Shown in pieces: positions 14,077 through 20,667 of a stretch of DNA of 20,667 nt; the stretch's first letter is position 1; each line of letters opens with the position of its first letter. A program made the position numbers and the translations under genes. The notes beneath the pieces are model-generated. The model ran no database searches, was not told the origin of the DNA, and saw only the letters and a list, made by a program, of their open reading frames with translations. Source of the stretch: Desulfobacteraceae bacterium (GTDB lineage: Bacteria; Desulfobacterota; Desulfobacteria; Desulfobacterales; Desulfobacteraceae); NCBI GenBank assembly GCA_003354055.1, contig PIVQ01000054.1, forward strand, positions 1 to 20,667, in the 5' to 3' direction.

Positions 14077-16218
14077 TTATTCAAACGAAGCCCCGACCTC
14101 AACCTTTTCCAGAAGAATCTTGGGCGGTGCAAACCTTTTGCCGTATTTTTCCTCAAGCTGCCTGGCCCGGTCTATGAAGTTCTCAAAACCGTAGGTATTG
14201 ACGAACTGGAGGACGCCGCCGGTGTGGGGAGGAAATCCAATGCCCATGATGGAGCCGATATTGCCGTCCCGGACGGATGCAAATACGCCTTCCTCATAGC
14301 ATTTCAGGGCTTCGATGCTCTGGCGGAAGAGGATCCTGTCGATATAGTCCTGTTGGGGCAGTTCGGCTTCGGAATTGTAAAACATGGTGTAGAGGTCGGG
14401 CCAGATCTGTTTTTTCCCGTTTTCAGGATAGTCGTACCAGCCGCCGCCGTATGCCCGACCGCCCCTGCCGCACTCTTTAACCAGGATCCGGGCCATCTTT
14501 TCCGTTCCCGTATTTATGGCGGAGAAGGTGTTGTTGAGAATCTTATCAAGCTCTTGATTGGTCTCCACCACCTTGAGGGTCAGTTCCTGGGAGACCTCAT
14601 CATGGATGGTTAAAGGACCTACGGGCATTCCTGCCTTTCGTCCCATGGCATCCACTATCACCGGATCCAAACCTTCGTCCACCATACGGCAGCCTTCGTC
14701 GATAAAGGTGGCAAAGACCCTTGAGGTAAAAAATCCCCTGCTATCATTGACCACGATGGGGACTTTTCCGATCTGCTGGGTATAGTCAAAGCCTTTGGCC
14801 AGGGCTTTGGGACCGGTTTTCTCTCCCAGGATGATTTCCACCAGGGGCATTTTATCCACGGGGGAAAAGAAGTGGAGGCCGATAAAGTCTTCCGGTTTTT
14901 CAGATGCCCGGGCAAGTTCGGTAATGGGAAGGGTGGAGGTGTTTGAGGCATAGATACCGTCAGGGGCCAAAAAAGGTTCCGTTTCCCTGATCACCCCGTG
15001 CTTGAGGTCCATGTTTTCAAACACCGCCTCAATGATCAGGTCGCAGCCCGTTAGATCGGCGTCAAGTCCGGTGGGGGTGATCAGGTTCAGGATAGCCTCT
15101 TTTTGGGCAGGATCCATGTATCTTAGGTCCACGGCTTTGGATAGCAACTTTTCTGAGTAGGCCTTTCCCTTTTCCGCTGCGGCAAGGCTGATATCCTTGA
15201 GCACCACCTCGATTCCGGCCTTGGCAGAGACATAGGCAAGTCCCTGGCCCATCATGCCGGCGCCGAGAATACCCACCTTTTTCACCCGGGTCCTGGGTAC
15301 ATCCTTTGGCCGGCTTCCTCCCGCATTCAGTTCGTTCATCTGGAAGAAAAAGGTGGTGATGAGATTTTTGGCCTCGGGGGAGACCACAAGTTCGGTCATC
15401 CTGCGGCTTTCAATCTTCAGGGCCGTGTCCACATCCAGACGGAGACTTTCAGCGGCAACGGCAAGGATGGCCTCAGGGGCTGGCATCAGACCCCGTGTTT
15501 TTTTGTAGAGCATACCCGGGGCAATCTGGAGCATCTGGATAATCTTAGGATTGCTCGTATCTCCGCCCGGGATTTTATACCCCTTTGCCTCCCAAGGCTG
15601 CGCCGCATCAGGATGGGCCAGAATCCAGGCAGCCGCCTTTTTCATCATCCCATCCGTGTCTTCAGCCAGGTCATTGATCAGGCCCAGCTTAAGGGCCTTT
15701 TCAGGGTGTAGTTTTTTGCCCTCCACCAACAGGGGAAATGCAGCTTCCAGGCCGAGCATCCGCACGGTCCTGACAATGCCGCCGGCCCCGGGCAGAAGCC
15801 CCAGACTGACCTCGGGCATACCGATCCGGGTTTTGGGATTATTGACTGCGATCCTGTGATGGCAGGCCAGGCAGATCTCGCAGCCGCCGCCAAGGGCGGT
15901 GCCGTTGATGGCGGCCACAACAGGTTTGCTTAAAGTTTCCAGACGCCGCAGATAGGCCTTGTTTTTTTCCACAAAATCAAAGATTACCTGCTCATCCCCC
16001 TTTTGAAAGGAGAGAATCTTTTTGAGATCACCGCCGGCAAAGAAGTCTTTTTTTGCCGAGGTAATGATCACCCCTGCAATATCATCTTGTTCCAGCCGGT
16101 CCATAGTGCTGTCGATCAGGGTAATAAATTCATCGTTCATGGCATTGACCGGACCTTTCATATCCATGGTGATGGTTACGATCCTGTCTGCGTCTTTTTC
16201 ATATGTAAAACCGCTCAT
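14077..16218 (-). CDS. Fused enoyl-CoA hydratase / 3-hydroxyacyl-CoA dehydrogenase (FadB/FadJ type)
   Basis: The 713-residue bifunctional protein performs the second and third steps of beta-oxidation: it hydrates an enoyl-CoA and oxidises the 3-hydroxyacyl-CoA with NAD. The hydratase part is residues 1 to about 200; GTALGGGCE and GMPEVSLGLLPGAGG hold the two catalytic Glu residues (114 and 136). The dehydrogenase begins near 311 with the NAD loop GILGAGMMGQG (316-326). It continues with IIEAVFENMDLK (Glu397 and Glu401) and the catalytic His449 in GLHFFSP. Both active sites look intact and the length is normal for the family. It is the last gene of the operon, 156 bp after the thiolase; most of that gap is a MITE-like element. 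A weak ribosome site AAGGAT precedes the ATG. Confidence 0.93.
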   Translation of the reverse strand: MSGFTYEKDADRIVTITMDMKGPVNAMNDEFITLIDSTMDRLEQDDIAGVIITSAKKDFFAGGDLKKILSFQKGDEQVIFDFVEKNKAYLRRLETLSKPVVAAINGTALGGGCEICLACHHRIAVNNPKTRIGMPEVSLGLLPGAGGIVRTVRMLGLEAAFPLLVEGKKLHPEKALKLGLINDLAEDTDGMMKKAAAWILAHPDAAQPWEAKGYKIPGGDTSNPKIIQMLQIAPGMLYKKTRGLMPAPEAILAVAAESLRLDVDTALKIESRRMTELVVSPEAKNLITTFFFQMNELNAGGSRPKDVPRTRVKKVGILGAGMMGQGLAYVSAKAGIEVVLKDISLAAAEKGKAYSEKLLSKAVDLRYMDPAQKEAILNLITPTGLDADLTGCDLIIEAVFENMDLKHGVIRETEPFLAPDGIYASNTSTLPITELARASEKPEDFIGLHFFSPVDKMPLVEIILGEKTGPKALAKGFDYTQQIGKVPIVVNDSRGFFTSRVFATFIDEGCRMVDEGLDPVIVDAMGRKAGMPVGPLTIHDEVSQELTLKVVETNQELDKILNNTFSAINTGTEKMARILVKECGRGGRAYGGGWYDYPENGKKQIWPDLYTMFYNSEAELPQQDYIDRILFRQSIEALKCYEEGVFASVRDGNIGSIMGIGFPPHTGGVLQFVNTYGFENFIDRARQLEEKYGKRFAPPKILLEKVEVGASFE

Positions 16219-16253
16219 GTAACGTGTATCCTTATTTTACGGGTTAATATTTA

Positions 16254-16376
16254 AGGATCGGCTCCAAAATTACTTGATCTTTTGTTTTCAAAATACCTAG
16301 TTGGGGTCTTTTGTAAAAATACCCGTTTAAGGGGTTTTGGAAATAATTTAGATCAAGTTATTTTGTAACGATTCCT
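16254..16376 (-). mobile_element. MITE-like inverted-repeat element, copy 2 (123 bp), inside an operon
   Basis: The reverse complement matches copy 1 (2345-2445) almost perfectly over the outer 45 bp on each side. The middle carries about 22 extra bases, so copy 1 looks like a deleted version. It fills most of the gap between the thiolase and hydratase/dehydrogenase genes. Its first two bases in operon direction (AG) complete the thiolase stop codon TAG. In the transcript it would fold into a long imperfect hairpin and could reduce or process expression of the last gene. Confidence 0.65.
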
Positions 16377-17586
16377 AGGCAAGGCATTCGATGATACCGG
16401 CAATACCGATACCGGCACCGGCACACAGAGTGATAAGACCGTATCTTAAATTCCTGCGTTCCAGTTCATCTAAAAGGGTGCCCGCAAGCACCCCGCCTGT
16501 GGCGCCCAGGGGATGCCCCAGGGCAATGGCGCCGCCGTTGACATTGATCTTCTCCCAGGGCACGCCGGTGTCTTTCTGGAATTTCATAGGCACGGCGGCA
16601 AAGGCTTCGTTCACTTCAAACAGATCAATTTCATCAATGGTAAGCCCTGCTATTTTCAACGCCTTTTTCGTGGCAACGGTGGGGCCTGTGAGCATAATGG
16701 TGGGCTCGCTGCCCACGATGGTGGTGACCACCACCCGCCCTCTGGGTGTCAGTCTAAGGTCTTTTCCAACCTGCTCACTGCCGATGAGAACGGCGGATGC
16801 CCCGTCCACGATGCCCGAAGAGTTCCCTGCATGGTGGACATGGGTGATGGAGGCAAGCTGAGCGTATTTTGCCAGGGCCACGGTATCAAACCCCATTTTG
16901 CCTGGCAGGGCAAAAGAGGGGCGAAGCTTTGAAAGCCCTTCCACGGTTGTTGCAGGCTTGATAAATTCATCCTTTTCTAGAATGGTCAGCCCGTTGATAT
17001 CGGTCACCGGGATGACGGATCTGTCAAACCGGCCCTCGGCCTGGGCTTGAGCTGCCTTTTGCTGGGACTGAACCGCAAAGGCATCCACATCCTCCCGGGA
17101 AAAGCCCTCCAGGGAGGCAATGAGATCCGCGCCGATGCCCTGGGGGACAAATCCGGTCCGGATAGAGGTGGCCGGATCATCGGTCCAGGCAGAGCCTGCC
17201 GATCCCATTTTTACCCGGGACATGCTCTCTATACCGCCTGCCACTACAAGATCTTCCCAGCCGGACATGACCTTGACAGCGCCCATGCCGATGGCCTCCA
17301 GGGCGGAGGCGCAGAACCTGTCCAGCTGTACGCCGCAGACTTTCTGGTCCCAGCCCGCAACCATGGGGGCGATCTTCGCCACATTCGTGCCCTGCTCTCC
17401 CACGGGCATGACACAGCCCATGATGACGTCATCCACCCGGGAGGTATCCAGGTCAGAACGTTTTTGAAGGCCTTTCAGCAGTCCTGCCAAAAGATCCACG
17501 GGTTTGACTTCGTGAAGTGATCCATCTGTTTTTCCCTTGCCGCGCGGGGTACGCACGGCGTCATAAATAAATGCTGGTCTGCTCAT
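16375..17586 (-). CDS. Thiolase (acetyl-CoA C-acyltransferase)
   Basis: The 403-residue enzyme cleaves a 3-ketoacyl-CoA to acetyl-CoA and a shortened acyl-CoA (or condenses in reverse). The start ATG has AAGGTGA about 6 bp upstream. Cys92 in [12 protein letters not shown] is the acylated cysteine. VNEAFAAVP, His358 in [14 protein letters not shown], and Cys388 in [10 protein letters not shown] complete the active site. The last motif is CAGAG where most family members have C-x-GGG; the catalytic cysteine is kept, so activity is expected. The stop codon TAG straddles the edge of the MITE-like element. The protein length is normal, so at most the final residues were affected. It lies between the ligase and the hydratase/dehydrogenase, completing a beta-oxidation set except for an acyl-CoA dehydrogenase, which is not in the window. 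Confidence 0.93.
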   Translation of the reverse strand: MSRPAFIYDAVRTPRGKGKTDGSLHEVKPVDLLAGLLKGLQKRSDLDTSRVDDVIMGCVMPVGEQGTNVAKIAPMVAGWDQKVCGVQLDRFCASALEAIGMGAVKVMSGWEDLVVAGGIESMSRVKMGSAGSAWTDDPATSIRTGFVPQGIGADLIASLEGFSREDVDAFAVQSQQKAAQAQAEGRFDRSVIPVTDINGLTILEKDEFIKPATTVEGLSKLRPSFALPGKMGFDTVALAKYAQLASITHVHHAGNSSGIVDGASAVLIGSEQVGKDLRLTPRGRVVVTTIVGSEPTIMLTGPTVATKKALKIAGLTIDEIDLFEVNEAFAAVPMKFQKDTGVPWEKINVNGGAIALGHPLGATGGVLAGTLLDELERRNLRYGLITLCAGAGIGIAGIIECLA

Positions 17587-17653
17587 CGTTTCACCTTAGC
17601 TTAAGTTAGAAATTTGAGTGGTTCTTATGAGAACCGCTATTGATTCATTAGAT

Positions 17654-19309
17654 TCAGTTCGGCCTGTGCACTTCTCTGAGCACCCGGCGCAGGATCTTGC
17701 CGGTGGCTGTTTTCGGAAGTTCCGGCAGAAATTCAACCAGTTTTGGGGCCTTGTATGCGGCCATGTTCTTTGAACAATACTGAAGGATGTCTTCAGGGGT
17801 GATGGAATCGCGGAACGCCTCTTTTATGACCAGGCAGGCCTTGATGGTCTCTCCCCTGTAATCGTCGGGCACGCCGATGACGGCGGCTTCCAGGACTGCC
17901 TCATGGCGGTAAAGGTGGTTTTCCACCTCCACGGGGGCCACGTTGTAGCCGGAGGCAATGATCAGATCCTTCATCCGCTCCACAAAGTAGACAAAGCCCT
18001 CGTCATCCATATAGCCGACATCCCCGGACCGCCACCAGCCGTCCTCTGTGAATTCCTCACGGGTTTTATCCGGCTTTTTCCAATACCCCTTTACAACGCC
18101 GGGGCCCCGGAGAAGGAACTCTCCCGTGCTTCCTCTGGGAACGATGCCGCCGTCCTTGTCCACAATCTTCAGCTCTCCCATGACCGACCCCAGGGTTTCC
18201 CCGCCCATGCGTTTCCGGTTGGCCATCTCAACGATGCCGGGGGCAACACCGGTCACCTCACTGGCCCCCCATCCGTTATAAAGGTAGAGCCCGGTCTTGG
18301 CCTCCCACTCCTTCTGGAGCTGGGCCGGGACAGGGGTGGAGCCTGCCAGGGTGAATCTAAGGGAGGACAGGTCGTAATCGGAGAACCCTTCGGTCCCTAA
18401 AAGAGCGATATAGCCTGTGGGCGGAGCAAAAATCCGGGTAATGCCCGTGTTCTGGATGATGTTCAGGCTCTGGACCGGGTCAAAGACCGGTATGGGAACC
18501 ACGGTGGCCCCCAGATAAACCGCAGGCAGGAGAATCAGTACATAGCCTGCAATGTGAAAGAGGGGAAAGAGCATGAAAAAGACATCATCATCCGTCACCC
18601 CGATCACCGAAGAGAAGAGAACCGTGGCCGCATTAAAATTATAATGGGTGATCATCACCCCCTTGGGAAACCCTGTGGTACCGGAGGTGTAGAGAATCAT
18701 GGCAAGGTCTTCGTCCGGATCACATTCAGGTTTGGGAGGAACTTCCGACGGCTCTGAAATAATCGTCTGGAAATCAATGGCGGTCTCAATTTGCTGTTTT
18801 TCACCTGCCAGCATGGGCGGGATTACGGCACCCGGACCTGAAAAATCTTTCGGATGGGCGGTGACCAGGGTTGAAATGCCCAGAGGCTCCGTGACGGATT
18901 GAATCTGGGGATAAACCAAATCAAGCACAATCAGAATCCTGGCCCCGCAGTCATGGAGAATATACTCTGCCTCGGCCGCCTTGAGCATCACGTTCATGGG
19001 AACCAGGATGGCGCCGGCTTTCAGGGCGGCGAAAAAAAGAATAATATGCTGGGTGCAGTTGGGCAGCATGGTGGCCACCCGGTCTCCCTTTTGTACCCCG
19101 GACCGTATCAGAAACATGGCAAACCGGTCGCTGAGTTCATCAAGTTCCCTGTAGGTGGTGGGATGATCCAGGAAAATGGATGCCGGTTTGTCCGGACATG
19201 CGGCCACAGTTTTGTAAAACATCTCCAGCAGGGACTCTTTTGGTGTTTCCGGCACCGGTCGTGCACCCCATGCGGTATCAAATTTTTGATAGGATTCCTT
19301 CTTTGTCAT
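17654..19309 (-). CDS. AMP-forming acyl-CoA ligase (fatty-acid/aryl-acid type)
   Basis: The 551-residue enzyme activates a carboxylic acid with ATP to an acyl-adenylate and then to the CoA thioester. ILYTSGTTGFPKGV (205-218) is the ATP-binding loop. YNGWGASEVTG is the second core motif. WRSGDVGYMDDEGFVYFVER holds the Asp that binds ribose. The C-terminal PKTATGKILRR (532-542) carries the catalytic Lys538. The layout resembles medium- and long-chain fatty-acid ligases, but substrate choice cannot be read reliably. The ATG at 19309 has a strong ribosome site, AAGGGGG. It is 45 bp after the activase gene. In this operon it would activate either the product of the radical enzyme or a co-substrate. 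A 6-bp hairpin (17620-17635) without T-run lies between it and the thiolase gene. Confidence 0.92.
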   Translation of the reverse strand: MTKKESYQKFDTAWGARPVPETPKESLLEMFYKTVAACPDKPASIFLDHPTTYRELDELSDRFAMFLIRSGVQKGDRVATMLPNCTQHIILFFAALKAGAILVPMNVMLKAAEAEYILHDCGARILIVLDLVYPQIQSVTEPLGISTLVTAHPKDFSGPGAVIPPMLAGEKQQIETAIDFQTIISEPSEVPPKPECDPDEDLAMILYTSGTTGFPKGVMITHYNFNAATVLFSSVIGVTDDDVFFMLFPLFHIAGYVLILLPAVYLGATVVPIPVFDPVQSLNIIQNTGITRIFAPPTGYIALLGTEGFSDYDLSSLRFTLAGSTPVPAQLQKEWEAKTGLYLYNGWGASEVTGVAPGIVEMANRKRMGGETLGSVMGELKIVDKDGGIVPRGSTGEFLLRGPGVVKGYWKKPDKTREEFTEDGWWRSGDVGYMDDEGFVYFVERMKDLIIASGYNVAPVEVENHLYRHEAVLEAAVIGVPDDYRGETIKACLVIKEAFRDSITPEDILQYCSKNMAAYKAPKLVEFLPELPKTATGKILRRVLREVHRPN

Positions 19310-19354
19310 TGGCTACCCCCTTGTGATTGATGTTGTTTCTAAAGGCCGATGGAC

Positions 19355-20263
19355 TCAGGCGCCGATGGCGACCTTCACCCCTTTTCCGGCCACAATTCCC
19401 TTAAGTTTCTCTAATTGAAATCTGTCAGGGGCCTCCCCCTTAAAACCCCTTGTCCCCATGCCGATCTGCGCCATTTTGGATATGCCACCGTCGTGAAAGG
19501 GTAAAAGCGATACTTTTTCCACCCCAAGCTCCCGGGCCAGTGAGGCCACGGCATCCATAGAATCCGGATCGGCATTGACGCCGCTTATCACAGGGACACG
19601 GAACCAGGTCCGGACGGATGCGGTTATTTTTTCAAGATTCCTGCGGATGAGATTCGTGCCCACCCCGGTCATGGCCTTATGGGCCTGATTGTCCAGCAGC
19701 TTGATATCAAAGAGGACAAGGTCGGTGAGGGGCAGAATCCGGTCGAACTCCGGGGCGTTGCCGAACCCGGTGGTGTCCAGGGCTGTGTGAAAGCCTTCGG
19801 CCCTGGCCCGGGCCATGAGCGCATAAAGAAAATCCGGCTGCATCATGGCCTCACCGCCTGAAAAGGTGACGCCGCCGCCGGTATTTTTGTAAAACGGCGC
19901 ATCACGTCTCACCGTATCCATCACCCTTTCCGCAGTGATTATTTCACCGATGATGTTCAGTGCACCGGACGGGCAGACGTCCACACAGGCAAAGCACTGG
20001 CTGCACAGTTCCGGGTCCGGAAAGGTTACCCTGCCGTCTTCTGCCCTGATGATGGCATTGGTGGGGCAAACCCGTTCACACACACCGCATCCCCCGCACT
20101 TGACCTGCCTGATCATCAGTTGGGGGATGGGGGATTGTGATTCCGGGTTTGCACACCAAAGACATCTTAAGGGACACCCCTTAAAAAATACCGTTGTTCT
20201 GATACCGGATCCGTCATGGGTGGCGAACCGCTGGATGTTGAATATGGTGCCGGTGTCTGTCAT
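19355..20263 (-). CDS. Glycyl-radical enzyme activase (radical SAM, two extra 4Fe-4S clusters)
   Basis: The 302-residue protein uses SAM and a 4Fe-4S cluster to place the radical on the glycine of its partner enzyme. CPLRCLWC (Cys30, 34, 37) is the CX3CX2C radical-SAM motif of activases. A ferredoxin-like insert follows with two clusters: Cys56, 59, 62, 66 and Cys87, 90, 93, 97. This insert marks activases of PFL-like enzymes other than PFL itself (dehydratase, decarboxylase and fumarate-adding types). GGGVTFSGGEAMMQ (about 129-142) is the SAM-amino-group motif. Its ATG overlaps the stop codon of the radical enzyme by one base (TGATG), so the two are translationally coupled. Confidence 0.95.
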   Translation of the reverse strand: MTDTGTIFNIQRFATHDGSGIRTTVFFKGCPLRCLWCANPESQSPIPQLMIRQVKCGGCGVCERVCPTNAIIRAEDGRVTFPDPELCSQCFACVDVCPSGALNIIGEIITAERVMDTVRRDAPFYKNTGGGVTFSGGEAMMQPDFLYALMARARAEGFHTALDTTGFGNAPEFDRILPLTDLVLFDIKLLDNQAHKAMTGVGTNLIRRNLEKITASVRTWFRVPVISGVNADPDSMDAVASLARELGVEKVSLLPFHDGGISKMAQIGMGTRGFKGEAPDRFQLEKLKGIVAGKGVKVAIGA

Positions 20264-20667
20264 CAGAAGCTCAGTTCACTCCGCTTGATGATGGAATCTT
20301 GAAGGCCCCGGCTCAGGTCTGTAAAATAAGCACTGTAACCTGCCACGCGCACCAACAGGTCCGGATGGTTTTCCGGGTTATCCCGGGCATCAATCAGGGT
20401 CTCCTGGTCAATGACGTTGAACTGGATCTGGCTGATACCCAGATCCCCCCAGGTCCGCAGGTACCCCATGAAGGTCTCTTTCATATCTCCCGCAAGAGAA
20501 TCGGGATGGAACTTCTGATTCAGCAGATGGTTGTGGGTTCTTTCCGTGCTGATTTTGGCGGCGGAGTTCAACATGGCTGTGGGTCCGTTTTTGTCCATAC
20601 CGAACAATGGGGACAGGGTGGCATCGGACAAAGCCTCTCCGGCCACACGTCCGTCCGGGGTTGCAGG
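20263..20667 (-). CDS. Glycyl-radical enzyme (PFL-like), C-terminal part; gene continues beyond window
   Basis: Only the last 134 codons are present. They begin P-A-T-P-D-G-R, part of the conserved TPDGR-x-AGE-x-LSD block, then LFGMDKNGPTAMLNSAAKI. The glycyl-radical site is RVAGYSAYF near the C-terminus; the radical glycine is codon 20338-20340. A GTG at 20646 is just an internal Val codon. The family is certain, but specificity lies in the missing N-terminal 600-700 residues, including the active-site Cys. Diol or glycerol dehydratase, aryl-acetate decarboxylase, C-S lyase and alkyl- or benzylsuccinate synthase types are all possible. The downstream CoA ligase and beta-oxidation genes favour an organic-acid product. 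It is the first visible gene of the operon; the promoter is outside. Confidence 0.93.
   Translation of the reverse strand, partial: PATPDGRVAGEALSDATLSPLFGMDKNGPTAMLNSAAKISTERTHNHLLNQKFHPDSLAGDMKETFMGYLRTWGDLGISQIQFNVIDQETLIDARDNPENHPDLLVRVAGYSAYFTDLSRGLQDSIIKRSELSF

Noticed and set aside
14038..14613. Plus-strand open frame of 191 codons opposite the hydratase/dehydrogenase gene
   Set aside because: It is antisense to strongly conserved coding sequence, starts within the operon terminator and matches no family.
17620..17635. Hairpin GGTTCT-TATG-AGAACC as a terminator between ligase and thiolase genes
   Set aside because: The stem is only 6 bp and no T-run follows on the minus strand; the genes appear to share an operon.
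17903..18400. Plus-strand open frame of 165 codons opposite the ligase gene, and similar ones at 16391-16932 and 17047-17520
   Set aside because: GC-rich genes often leave long antisense frames; the minus-strand proteins carry complete catalytic motifs.
1..20667. tRNA, rRNA or riboswitch genes
   Set aside because: No tRNA-like cloverleaf with a recognisable T-arm, no rRNA sequence and no riboswitch core was noticed on either strand; this was by eye and not by covariance search.

Overview
The window looks like chromosomal DNA from a strictly anaerobic deltaproteobacterium (Desulfobacterota), most plausibly a sulfate reducer of the Desulfobacteraceae type. The evidence is a glycyl-radical enzyme with its activase next to fatty-acid-type CoA genes, an excess of periplasmic solute-binding proteins, a large PAS-rich hybrid kinase, and moderate G+C. 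This placement is inferred from gene content; there is no rRNA or other marker in the window.

Left edge (1-2.5 kb): a long acidic protein made of about 29-residue helical repeats runs in from outside the window. It is followed by a 67-bp relic of a LysR-type gene and a short inverted-repeat (MITE-like) element.

Centre (2.5-11.6 kb): a visibly AT-richer sensory region. It holds four small extracytoplasmic binding proteins (one on the minus strand, three on the plus strand), a doubly membrane-anchored TAXI/TRAP-type binding protein, and a hybrid histidine kinase. No permease gene of any kind is present. Two of the binding proteins (4880-5650 and 7394-8164) are a recent duplication that includes the promoter; a SAM methyltransferase and a GNAT acetyltransferase sit between the copies on the opposite strand. 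The last three genes (binding protein, binding protein, hybrid kinase, with the final two overlapping by 4 nt) form an apparent operon. This suggests the binding proteins feed a membrane sensor rather than a transporter.

11.7-14 kb: an RluA-family pseudouridine synthase; two inverted-repeat structures; a DUF1127 protein; and a LysR regulator divergent from it, with a palindrome over its likely -10 box.

Right part (14-20.7 kb): a GC-richer minus-strand operon. In order of transcription it encodes a glycyl-radical enzyme (only its C-terminus is in the window), its radical-SAM activase, an AMP-forming acyl-CoA ligase, a thiolase, and a fused enoyl-CoA hydratase/3-hydroxyacyl-CoA dehydrogenase. 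It ends in a strong hairpin terminator. The set reads as an anaerobic catabolic route: radical chemistry, CoA activation, then beta-oxidation to acetyl-CoA. The starting substrate cannot be named from the part seen.

Two inverted copies of the same MITE-like element (2345-2445 and 16254-16376) bracket about 14 kb. One copy supplies two bases of the thiolase stop codon; the other lies 4 bp from the LysR relic.
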